Shown here in pieces: positions 32,880-43,501 of a stretch of DNA of 64,000 nt. The notes beneath the pieces were generated by a model that ran no database searches, was not told the DNA's origin, and was given only the letters and a program-made list of their open reading frames with translations. Each line of letters starts with the position of its first letter. Within the stretch, counting starts at the first letter, position 1. Origin of the DNA: Phytopythium helicoides (taxonomy: Eukaryota > Oomycota > Peronosporomycetes > Pythiales > Pythiaceae); contig JANFNE010000019.1 of the NCBI GenBank assembly GCA_024867545.1, forward strand, positions 558,001 to 622,000. Reading direction: 5' to 3'. The position numbers were made by a program, and so were the translations under genes.

Positions 32880-34994
32880 TCAGCAGAGCGGAATCTGCGT
32901 GTCCTGCACCAATTTCTTCTTGCGGATGCGGTTCGTGGCCTCGTCGTGGTACACGCCCTCTAGCTGGTAGCCACTGATGTTGACCTCGGCGCCGTTGATT
33001 GAGTCTGACATGTCCACGATTGGGATGAGAGGCCGGCGACGGAAGCGGCCGCGATAGATGTAGTAGTTCTGCTCGAGGTACACGAACGGCCGGATGAACA
33101 CGGCACGGCCGAAGCGGTACGACATGATGGCCTGGGATCGAACGAGCGCCTTGGCGCGTAGAGGGTCGTTCATGAACACCTCGACCGAGTTCCGCTGGTA
33201 GGTTCGCCAAAAAGAAGACACATCTTTGCGAAGCGTGCCCTGACGAGCACGAAGCGCAACATTGACGATTAGTCGCAAAAGCACGATGTGCAACGAAAAG
33301 AAGATTGCCCAGCCGATAATCTTAACGAGTGGGTTGTAGATGACTCGTGACCAGTCGCCTTCATTTGAGCGATCACCGTAGCTGTATTTGCTGTAAGAGT
33401 TATAGAAACTGAGGAGACCGGGCACGGTTGGAAACATCTCGCGCTGACGGTCTGTCCCTCCCCATTTGAGCAAGCACACGTTCAATATATCTTGAAAAGA
33501 GTACGACACTGAAATCAGCGTTGCGACCATGATCTCAAAGCTCGAAATATATGTGAATTCGGTGATAAGTGCCGCGAGTCGCTCGTTCGCAAGCACAAAT
33601 GACCACGACCAAACGCGGTCGATAAGAATCAACACAATAGACCAAACACGAAAGTTGCTGAGGAACGCACTTGTCAGCTGGAATAGATTCGTGGACCACG
33701 CAAATACAGTGGAGTTCGGGATAACGTATAACCAAGAGAGGAACGCGTCGATAACCATGAGAACTCCCAACACTTGCTTGCGGAAGGACACGCTGCTGAG
33801 ATCCGTGTAGAGTAGAATACGGGACAATGTTTCATCCTTCGAAGTTCGAGTTTGTTGTGTCTTTTGACACTTTTTCGGGAGTTAGTGTATCACGGGCGGA
33901 ACCGAGGCTGCTGGCATCACTGCTTGTCACATTCGAGGCGTACACACGCTCCCGCCGCCCAGCAGCGATCAATGGTCGAACAACCACCATCGCAACAACC
34001 CAAGAATCGACACTGTTGATAACTACAATCATAACTTCAACCATCAACATGAAGAAATACAACACTCCGTCAACACCCAAATCTGTCGCAATCCAATGGT
34101 GAACTTTAGGAACTTCTGAGTAGTTGTCGATCGAGTATGTCGAGACCATCCTAAGTCGTGCTCGGATGTAGATATTACTGACGTAGAGATAATCAAGTGT
34201 GTGCCAATTCCAGCCAACCCATTCAGAAAGCATGCGGAAGTACTTGGCCGAATTCTCGTTGATGTGAAACTCACGAAGATTGTTGCCACTTGGATCACTC
34301 CATATGCATCCATATTCGCCCGGAATGACGTTTTTCTCCTCGATTCCACGATCCGGAAGTGACATAATCTCGTAACATAATGCATCTTCCCAAAGATCAA
34401 GGCGCGTGCCAAATTGATCAAAGACAGCTTTTGTTGATTCATTTAGGCTGGAGATATCGGCATCATCCACAACATCCTGCAATGACGCGCGGTACGCAGA
34501 CTCTGGGAGGTTATAGACAATCGAGTAAACGGACGAAGGTATAAGGAGTTTGTGGCAGCGGCTCATGAATGGTGTCAGCTAATAGCCCCGCTCCCCACAT
34601 TATCGCATCAATACGCATGCTGCCAACAAAAATCAGCGTCTCGTCACGCTTCGAGCCTCCAAGGTAGCACCCGGTGCCTGCTGCGCTCAAATGTGCAACT
34701 TTCCCCTCAAGCTTGTATAGGACTAAGGAGTCACAGATTGATGCGAGCGCGTTCCACTGGTTATGGCTCGTCGTTCGAGTGCCACTGTTGTCTTTGAGTA
34801 CCTGCGTCAAATCAATGTCGGTCATGACCTCGTGGATGTCTGACGAAAAGGACCACGAGGGGTTCGGCCCGCACATGGTGATCTTATAATACAGGTCTTT
34901 GACGTCCATGAAGTTGAGGAACACAGGTAAGCGATATCATCGAGACAATGCTGAGCTGCTTAGCGCGGGCCTTGTCCACAGCAAGCCTCACCAT
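32880..34994 (-). CDS. Polytopic membrane protein, copy 1, three frame breaks
   Basis: Unknown multi-pass membrane protein, paralogous along its whole length to the intact 683-residue gene at 49662-51713. The start at 34994 (MVRLAVDKAR) aligns with the start of that copy. A luminal region with YKITMCGPNPSW and WNALASICDSL follows, then several hydrophobic helices (GVLYFFMLMVEVMIVVI; VLGVLMVIDAFLSWLYVI; IGWAIFFSLHIVLLRLIV), ending YLEQNYYIYRGRF and DTQIPLC. Relative to the paralogue the frame breaks three times, each time by one extra base: T at 34925, A at 34549-34551, G at 33836-33837. No stop codon or deletion is otherwise present, which is unusual for a plain pseudogene. Confidence 0.75.
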
Positions 34995-35454
34995 TCCTCT
35001 GTCCACTGCGTTAGCCTAGAGTGAGCCCCCAAATGTCTAGCTGCGCGGTCGTTGCTAACTCTGTGTATGAAGATTTCCTGACCAGTCCATTGCATATTCA
35101 ATTACGATGAGATCCAACGATTCGTGTGTGGTCGTTGCCCATGTACGAAGCGGCGTAAGTTATGCTTGAAACGGACAACCGAGCCATCTTTGGAGCTCGC
35201 ACATGTTTGTTACATATGACGTTGGTCCCAAACACCTCCTAGAGATCAAAGTGCATATGCAACAACCACGCACGAAGTGGCGTGGGTTACGCTTGGACGG
35301 ACAACCGAATCAGGCTGTTAGTGCAAAAGAATACTCGTTGTGTGGACCTCATGACGCAATTTCTTGGAGTCTTACAGGAGCAAAGGAAAGGAAAATTCCA
35401 GAGAAAAGTTGTTCCGAGTGCCAGCATCAGCGTTTTACTTCTCAATTCGCAGCC
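34995..35454. other. Intergenic region with a degenerate direct repeat of about 45 bp
   Basis: The stretch ACGAAGCGGCGTAAGTTATG onward at about 35144-35182 recurs as ACGAAGTGGCGTGGGTTACG onward at about 35272-35308, both ending ACGGACAACCGA. No gene is recognised. Confidence 0.6.
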
Positions 35455-36198
35455 ATGGAGGACAGCAAAGCAGGGAAGGCAATCGAATTATACCTCGCCA
35501 GCCTCATTTGCATGAGTGGCACACCCATGGATTCTCTTCAAGCAAGAGTTGCTGAGATACGGGCTCGATCGACACGAGAGCTACTAACTCGGATGCAATT
35601 GGCAGCGCGTACAGCCGCAGACTCTGCATCCGACGACGACCAAGTGCTCTCACAGCTCGCTGGCACGCTAGCTACAAGTACAGTTAGCAATGCTGAGCTC
35701 GCACGCGTACTTTTGGAGGGACCAGCTCGGAAGCGCCAAAAGCTCGAAGAAGCTTCACATCCAGAAGCTATGCAATCGATGCAATCAGCTGAGGTGAATC
35801 TCCATGAGTCCTTGGATGCCGCCACTCTCCACGGGCTCATGACTCACTCAGCAGCACGTGAAGTATCTAACTTGCGAAAGTCAGATGCCGCGAAGGTGAT
35901 CTACCGAGTCGTCACCAGCTACTGGCAGTCCTACAAGCTTTACGAGAGCCTTCGGGAGCTTAACGACGACTCCCTGCTTATTCCCAAGTTCATGCACAAA
36001 CGCTACTACCCGCCAAAGTATCGACAGTTGTGGATGGGGACGGCCGTGTGGAAGATTCACCACACCCAAAACCGCAGAAAGGAAATCGCGGAACTGGCAA
36101 CCAACACGTGGCATGATAAGAAGCTATCCCTGAGAGAGCGCTTCAACAAAGTCGTCGATCTACTCACCTCGCAAGAGATTTGGGATATTGGATGGTAG
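35455..36198 (+). CDS. Conserved-looking protein of unknown function
   Basis: I do not recognise this protein. One exon, 247 residues from the ATG at 35455 (MEDSKAGKAIELYL); the frame is open upstream to 35203, but that part looks like non-coding sequence and contains the degenerate repeat. The N-terminal half is helical and Ala/Arg-rich, with a basic patch (ARKRQKLEEA) that could be a nuclear signal. The C-terminal half is rich in Tyr, Trp and Lys (YWQSYKLYESL; KFMHKRYYPPKYRQLW; IHHTQNRRKEIAELATNTWHD), an arrangement that suggests a folded, conserved domain. It ends at IWDIGW. It converges on the HPS5 gene. Confidence 0.6.
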   Translation: MEDSKAGKAIELYLASLICMSGTPMDSLQARVAEIRARSTRELLTRMQLAARTAADSASDDDQVLSQLAGTLATSTVSNAELARVLLEGPARKRQKLEEASHPEAMQSMQSAEVNLHESLDAATLHGLMTHSAAREVSNLRKSDAAKVIYRVVTSYWQSYKLYESLRELNDDSLLIPKFMHKRYYPPKYRQLWMGTAVWKIHHTQNRRKEIAELATNTWHDKKLSLRERFNKVVDLLTSQEIWDIGW

Positions 36199-36374
36199 AC
36201 GAGGCACCGGACATGGTCGACCAACTCCTTTGCTCATTGCCAAGTCGAGCTGATCCAGTTTGTTTTTCCGTGGTAAACATCTCAACAGACCCACTGTATT
36301 TGATATCACAACTCCGTGCGATGACGACGATGGCTCACTTCACAACTTGGACTAGTCCTACTCCGAGCGTACTA

Positions 36375-39300
36375 TCATAGCCAATCTAGAGTCTCCAGAT
36401 TGCTGTCCAAGCATGCGGAGCACGTTTCTTCTTCCAGACAGCGGTTGTGGTACGCATGGCCGCACGGTAATAACACGACCTCCAGATTGGAGTTCCCTGC
36501 GGATAGCCAAATGTAAGAACCACAAATTCGACCAAGCTTCGACCACATTTTGGCTTACCTTCCGCAATGATGAACACGGGCAGCTCGCACATGGCACAGA
36601 CTGAATCGTGTAGTTGCACCTCGCCACCCCATCCGCTATTGCGGTACTCAAAAGACCGACTTGGAGGTTTTCTACGGTTTCCACGTAGCTTGCTTGCGCT
36701 TGTTTGGCTTGCTGAATCTCTCCGTTCGCCTCCGCTTCAGCACCGTATTGAGTGAACGCAGATGCCCAAGAAGTATACTGCTTGGTGCCTAGAGATGGTT
36801 GCAGATCCCCTAGCTCGATCATGAGCGCAGCAGATAGTTGAGGAGGAAGAAGCGCTCCGCGAGCAGTAGTCGCCTCTTTGTAGGATGCCCAGGCGTTTGT
36901 GTCTGCGATCTCCAGAATCTGGTTTACTTCGTGCTTTTGACGTTCGCTCAGCACATGACTTTCGACAATGGTGTGATAGAGGGAAAGTGGCGCCGACGCG
37001 AAAAGCAACGGAAAACGCGAAAGCAGACGCATCCCCGCCTCTAGCTCGCTCGAATTGAGCAGAGCGGAAATAACTGCGGAAGTCATAGGATTCGTACTGG
37101 ATTGGTCGATAGAAAGTCTACCGTGAACTTGTTCCAATATCTTTGTCTTCACATCCGCAGATCGAAATGGCAATGCTGAAGTCAGCACGAACAGGGGCTC
37201 AAAGCGGTCATAGTCTTCCTTCTGCAAAATAGTGGCTACCGTCTCATGTAGCTCTTTGAGTCCGCGTTCGAAATCTTCTTCGGTCTTCAATGACAGCATC
37301 ATGAGCTCAAGCATCCCAGGCAAGACTTCGTTGCTTGCAAGAAGCCTCCAGCACCACTCGTGGTCGTACACGAATTTGTCAGGCTGGGCAACCAAAGACG
37401 CAACCCACGTGGCTAAGCCACCTCGATCATCAAGCTCGAACAAGTTACCTGTAACTTTGAGGCCAGCAAAGCACAAGCCCAAGCATCGCTCCACAAGTCG
37501 AGCATCACGACCAGCAATCTCGGTATGTACCTCCAAAAGACGAACAATGTAACGGAAATACCGAGCGGTTTGGGCCACAACCTCGCTCGCGAGTATCTCA
37601 GAATTTGACCCCTCAGCCATGTCACCCCACACGATATCTTTGCCAAACAACGAGCGTTCCACATTTTCTGGTAAAAGAACTGGGTACCTGTCAATGCAGA
37701 TCTCGATGGCTTCTTGAGGGCATTTCTTCATCAGCAGGTCGAGGAGATGAAGTAGAAGGCAGAACGAGTCGCGCTCATTCAGCGTTGCCAGTGCTCGATT
37801 AAAGTCATTTTCAGCGACCCATGTCTTGATATCATCGCAAATTTCGGACATGTCAGAGCTTGAAACCATACGGTCCAGCACAAGCGTCAGCGCGTCCGAA
37901 AAGCCAGCTAAATTGCAAGCCTCCGCAGCAAGATCAGGGGTCAAGTAGACTCCATACTTATTCACGAATGCTTCTGCTTCTTGTGCACTCCACAGCTTTA
38001 AGTTGGTAGAGGCTTTATCGTTGGATGCGACACTGCTTCCTCTTCGATATGCCGGATTCGAGCTGTCAAGCCCAACTGTGACTCCCATTTGCTGCTCATA
38101 GATCCGATCGCGCGGAGTCTCGTCAACGCCAAGCGGTCGAACACACAATCTTGAGCCTGCTGCTGAAATTGCAAAATATGTCGAAACGAGAGTGCGCACT
38201 AGATTCCAGTCATTCCGCGTCAATGGTAGCCCATCTCCATCTACAAGCGCTTCGCCTCGAGCAAATCCACTCGAATCGTCAGTTTTGGGGCTGTTGTCGC
38301 CCTGAACAGGCTCGTCAAGGTCAACTGGGTCCTGATTCTGAGCTGTCGGATCGAAGCAGCCAAGCCACGCTTCAATTGTGCTTTGAGTGCGAGCCAAGTC
38401 GCCTTGCAGCAGGAATACGTTAGCTAAGCAAGCACAGACGCGAGTGATCCCAGAGGCTGGCCAAAGACGCTTTGACAGCTGTTTTGTCTTCTCGGCCGTC
38501 TCCGAAGCTGCGGCGAGCTCAGACATCAGCTCGGACACTTCGCGGGTCATCACAGGTTCTAGTTCTGGCGAGCTGCTGATCCACCCACCCACAATGCATC
38601 GACGTTTAACTTCACAGCTCGGCATTGCACCCAAATGCTTCTGCAGAGCACGTAGCGCTGACCGCCCAGCATCGGGGGAAAGCGACGGCCGTTGCTGAAG
38701 ACGCTGCTTCTTTGGTGCGCTGGTTTCATCTTGTACTGTCGGTGGATCGGTGTGAACAAACAAATCAGTCGCCTTAGGTGCAGGGGCTGGACGGCTCACG
38801 CCGTTGCCAGTGCCACGCGTTGCATCGGGGACAAAAGCGATCGGTCTCTTCGTTGTTCGAAGCGCATGCCTGGACTCTTTCACTGGAGGAAGATCCAACT
38901 GCTCGCTGATTGGGAGATTGGATACGTATTTGAGATTGGTGTCCCAGATATCCATAGAGATAGCCTCCAGCAGAACCTCCGAGTCGAGTTTATCTTCTTC
39001 TGAGTCAGCAGTGGACATCGCGATTCGGAGGACAGAATATTCCCCCGGCCCGCGAGAAAGCAACTGGCCGTGGGTATACGCCTTCTGGTACAATCGTGGA
39101 TCTGGATCCAACACCAGGTCGTCATCCATGTCGGATAAGCTGCCAAAGAGTCCTGACGCTGATAGCTGAAAAGGCTGAGCAATCACTGACGGATCCATCA
39201 GGTTCGAAAAGACTCCTGCGGTAGGAATCAGAGTCGAGAACGCCTTCGCTGCAACCGACGAGCTTCCACGGAGAGCAGGCAAAAAGTTGTTCATGGTGCC

Positions 39301-41635
39301 ATCTTCTGCTCGTAAGCGCTCAAACTCTTTGACTTCAGTCATGATGTCTTCCATGTAGTGCTGGCGTAAATCGATTGGAAGAACAGGTTCTGCTCGTGCC
39401 AATTCTGGGATATCAATCAATCGTGCCTCAAGTGTCGAGCCGTCGGGTGCACTGATACTTTTCGTATACGTCTCTTCGGAAGAAGCAAGCACGTCAAAGT
39501 ACTCAATAGGTTTGTGGAGCGCATTGCCAGTACCAAGCGTAACTACCTGCTTTTCTTGCCGCGACGGTGAGTCCCCGTGGATAGGAGCCATTGTGCTAGC
39601 AAATAGGTCTGGTGTACTAGGCTCAGCGGTGACAGTTGCGGTTTGCGGACGCTGCTTGAAGATCACCTGCATCTGCCTGCTGTTGCCCAAATCCATACCT
39701 GGAAGTTCATTTGCTGCTGCATCTTGATATTCCTTCTCCAAGGTCTGCGCGCTTGCCAATAGTGTCTTCAACGAAGAAGTAAGGTCATTGACATTGTCCG
39801 CTGCCTTGACAACGCTCTCAAGATATGCTTGCCATTCCTGCTGGAGGGCACGAAGGACGACAGCGTCGTTCAGGGCAAAGTTGATCGCCAGCTGTTCAGA
39901 ACCAGAAAGTTCAGAAGTTAGAGCTAGCACATAAAACAACTATTGGCTCCGGTCGAATAAAAGTACCTCAATCTTCTTCCTTGTATCGCTTCCACCATAT
40001 ATGTCGATCCACTCTTGTGGAGAGCAGGATCGGACCATTGATACCTTCGGCGGTTCGCCGTGAAGCACCACAAACGTTGTGTCGTTGATAACCTGACATT
40101 CTTAGACTTAGACGCTTCCGATCGCACGTGTTGCAAGCACGAGCAAAAAGAGTAAAGTCTAGTTACCTTGAGGTCGGTAACGACACCGAGATCAATGTGC
40201 CACTCCACAATCTCGACGGCATTTGGGTCCAGGAAGAAAATAACACTTGAGCCGATGTTCCAACTGACGAGCAAAACGTTCGCCTCTTTGACTTCTTTGG
40301 GAGCGTATGCTGGTTCTTGGATAAATTGGAATTGTCGGAGCTTGTTGATGCTCAAGTCTCTATTTTGAATTGCTGTAGGTGGAATGAAAGACATTTCGTC
40401 AGTAGCTGGTTAGTTTGGATGAAAGGAATAGAAACGTGTACCTTCGTTCGCTCCACAGCCTGTCGCTTGCAGGAAAGACGTTGGATTCTTGCCCAACGCA
40501 AACTTTAGCGTCGAGGAAACCGTTCCTGTCTGAGGATCTGCCACCCACACGCGACGTCCTGGACGAGAGGAGAACACTTTGGTCTCGCGTTTCTTAGCGG
40601 GATCGATAGAATCTGCATTTAGACTTGTGAAGAAGCACGCGCCAAAGCTGCCTTGCCGGGCTTTTGTACCAATCTGGATATAGGACCAAGAAGATTTCGG
40701 TGGTGTCAATTCTTAGAGTCCAAGCTATTGCATTTGGCGAGAGAACGAACCTGAACTGCGCTTCCATCTCCAGACGTCAGGTTGAGAAGCAACACTCGCA
40801 GTTGAGACGAAACTAGCAAAATATATGCTCGACCATACTTTGCCAGATCCAACTGTGATTTCAACGGCGGGAGTTGAGGGTGAGCACATTTACTCAAAAA
40901 GTCTGTGAGTGCAAATCACGATTCGTACCTGGACGATCCCTGTTTCTTCTTTGAGCAGCAGCTCTGTGTCTACACTGCCGAAAATCGCCGACACTCCAGC
41001 TCTCAGCACTGTTTGGCATACTGACCCGCCGTTGCATGCGGAAAAGAGACGCTGCCCGCGTTTATCCCACAGAAAGCACGTGATCGGGAATCCCTGTGCA
41101 TTGCATTCATGTGGTGTCAGCCAAGCTGTACCAACGACAGCGGATGAAGCAAGCGAACGCACCGAGTGGAAGTCGTGGGAGAACTCGACCTTTTCGCCAA
41201 TCTTGTTGTAGTCCGACAGCTGGATGCCGTACACGACGCCGCGCATGGTGCCCACGACGAGTCTCTTCTGCTGCGGGCAGATGGAGAGGCACGTGACGGC
41301 CACGCGGTCGTTGCTCGGCGGCGTGATCATTTTGACCAGGTGGTACTTGGTCGGGAACACCCTCGAGTCCGAGTCGGACCGACTCAGGACCGACGTCGCG
41401 TACAGGTAGACGCTCCCATTGCTGGCTCTGCTCATCAATCGCGTGTCAGCCTCACTCTGCTCGCGTCACGACTCCCCAAAGGACGTTTTCCGAACCCGCA
41501 GGCGAGGAAGTTCTCGGACGCGTGGACGCAGGTGAAGCGGATCTTGCGGTTCTGCGTGACGAGCCCCAGGTCCTTGAAGTGTAGCAGCGGTTTGCTGCGC
41601 GGCGGCGCGCTCGCCCCCTTGCCGGCCTCCTGCAT
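36375..41635 (-). CDS. HPS5-like BLOC-2 subunit with C-terminal RING
   Basis: Large trafficking protein resembling HPS5 of the BLOC-2 complex (lysosome-related organelle biogenesis). Exons: 41496-41635, 40751-41427, 40442-40673, 40167-40372, 39967-40092, 36559-39891, 36375-36496. The N-terminus is a WD40 propeller (FLACG followed by ASNGSVYLY; VTCLSICPQQKRLVVGTMRGVV). The HPS5 signature is GSFGACFF followed by SSRPGRRVWV. A long helical solenoid (about 1,100 residues) follows. A RING-like zinc site closes the protein: CAMCELPVF at the end of exon 6, then PCGHAYHNRC and CSAC in exon 7. Frame breaks: one extra base near 40911 and one missing base near 36630 in a G run. The RING brings to mind VPS8/VPS41-type subunits, an alternative reading. 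Confidence 0.72.
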
Positions 41636-42287
41636 CGCTCCCGCGGCCAATTCGAGGCCCCAGAAGCCCGCGAAGCCTCGGATTCGGGCCTCTCGCCCCG
41701 CAGATTCGCGCGCGCGCGCTCTTGTCGCCCCGCGAGCCCGCGCTTGGGCCCCTCGCGCGCACTCGCAGCGCCGTCGGCAGCGCCTCGCCGGCCTTTCTCG
41801 ATCTTCCGACCGTGTCAGGACCTCATTCCTCTAGTCACGCCGCGCGCCAAAACACGTTGGAAAGGTATTGGTGAAAGAGGTTTAATAAGACGTGTTTTGA
41901 GAATTATTGCCATCCTGCAAAGGTTGGCTTTGCACCCTTTTTTCGCATCCAAGTGCCGAGATTTCGATATTTTAGAGTGCTAGGATTGGCCATAAATGCG
42001 AGGAAAGACTCAAGGATTTCGGCCAATGAGCGCGGTGCTGGACCGAACTGTTCCCGAAGGCTGCACCGAAAGCGCTGCCATACTGCGAAAGGGCGAAGCG
42101 AGCGCGAGGCGGAAGGTGAGCGCGATCTGCTGCACCCGCGAGCACCCGCGCGCGTCCAGACCCGCACAGCGCGAACGCCGAGCTCCTGGCGACTTCGTGG
42201 AGTCCTCGATCGGCTCGTGGGGCGACCTGGAAGCCGAGATTTGGGAGCTTTAGTGTAGCGGTCGATCCGGAGGCGGGGGCGAGGAAC
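41636..42287. promoter_or_regulatory. Divergent promoter region HPS5 / UBC12-like gene, two CCAAT boxes
   Basis: About 650 bp between head-to-head genes. ATTGG at 41985-41989 and CCAAT at 42023-42027. Larger than the other three divergent promoters and without the TTTTCAG extension. The HPS5-proximal 200 bp is very GC-rich. Confidence 0.5.
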
Positions 42288-43289
42288 ATGTACCTGCGCT
42301 CGGACTTTGCGGCGCTGCGCGTTCGCAAGGACGTGAACGAGGTACACATTGGGTCACTTGGAGGCTTAATGAGGGCTGTAGGGCTGGGGCTGACCCTGTT
42401 CTGGCTCGGAGGACAGCTCGCCAAGGCCAAGTTCACGTGCTCCCAGGCCAAGACGCGCGTCGACTTCCCCGACGGCGCCGACAATATGCTGCGCCTGATC
42501 TTCAACATCTCGATCGCCGACGTATCGGGGCCGTACGCGAACGGAGACTTTACGTTCTTTGTGGAGATCCCCAAGACGTATCCCTTCCATGGTAAGGCGC
42601 ACTTTCTAAAACTTGCAGTTGCGAATCACCCGCAGAGGATCTAAATCGCGGTGTTGTGCTCGCTGGTTTGAACAGCTCCGAGTGTGACGTGTATGACAAG
42701 GTAGGATCTAGCAAGGTCTAGATCCGGGAGAAGAGTAACAACTCACGATTTGATGGTTCCTCTGCATCGACAGAGTGTGGCACCCAAACATCGACCTAGC
42801 TAACTGGCAAAGTCATGATGCCGATCCTCGGGCAGGACTGGCGGCCTGTACTCAGCATCAATACGGTATTGCTGGGGCTCCAGGTGCGTGCATTTCGGTG
42901 CATATGTGCACTTGCACGTGATCCTGATGATCCCCTCGTCGCCTTTCGCAGCTCATCTTCCTCGAGCCCTGGCATCGACTACGTGTTGAACCCGATGGCT
43001 GGCCCAGCAACTGCAAGAAGATCCAACTTACTTCAAGAAAGAAGTTCAGGACATGCTGTGCGGAGGAAAGTTCTACAATTTTGACTTCCCAGAGCACCCT
43101 CGGCAACTAGAGAAGAGGCGGCAAGGTTGGGGTCTTCGGATCAAGCGCACACGCGGTCCTGATAGCGGCATTGACGATGCCGACATGGAAATGGTTGGGG
43201 ACTCCGAAATTGAGGGCGGAGCCGAGACGCCGCCATCAGTGGAGCTCGGCGGCTTCGCCCCTGCATGGAAGCGGAAACGTGTCCAGTAG
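42288..43289 (+). CDS. UBC12/UBE2M-like E2 fold lacking the catalytic cysteine
   Basis: Resembles the NEDD8-conjugating enzyme UBC12 but is probably inactive. Exons 42288-42341, 42417-42591, 42676-42700, 42774-42883, 42952-43289. The UBC fold is clear: VRKDVNE, FTFFVEIPKTYPFHAPSV, HPNID, GQDWRPVLSINTVLLGLQLIFLEP. The active-site position (HPNID, then GNVCLNIL in UBC12) reads GKVMM, so Met replaces Cys. A basic then acidic C-terminal extension of about 80 residues (KRRQGWGLRIKRTRG) is not part of UBC12. Three extra single bases break the frame: T42805, T42970 and C43004; each lies between well-conserved stretches. A ubiquitin-E2-variant (UEV) type role is possible. Confidence 0.78.
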
Positions 43290-43501
43290 TCACCATCGTC
43301 CATACCTCGTCTCCGAACCCTGTAGCCGTCAGAAGCAGTAAGTACGCCAGGTGGGCCGATAGGAGAACCCCGCAGCCTTCAATATATATTTACCAACATG
43401 AATCAAGGCATGGGAAGTGTCTTTCGTTATTGAACAAAATCATCTAACCTCGTGGTCTCGGACCTCAAGCTACAGTTGTTGTCTACTTTAAAAGCAGCTA
43501 T

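Noticed and set aside
40903..40928. 26-nt intron in the HPS5 gene (GTACG..CACAG)
   Set aside because: Splice-like ends are present, but removing it does not restore the frame and 26 nt is far below the other introns; one extra base near 40911 explains it better.
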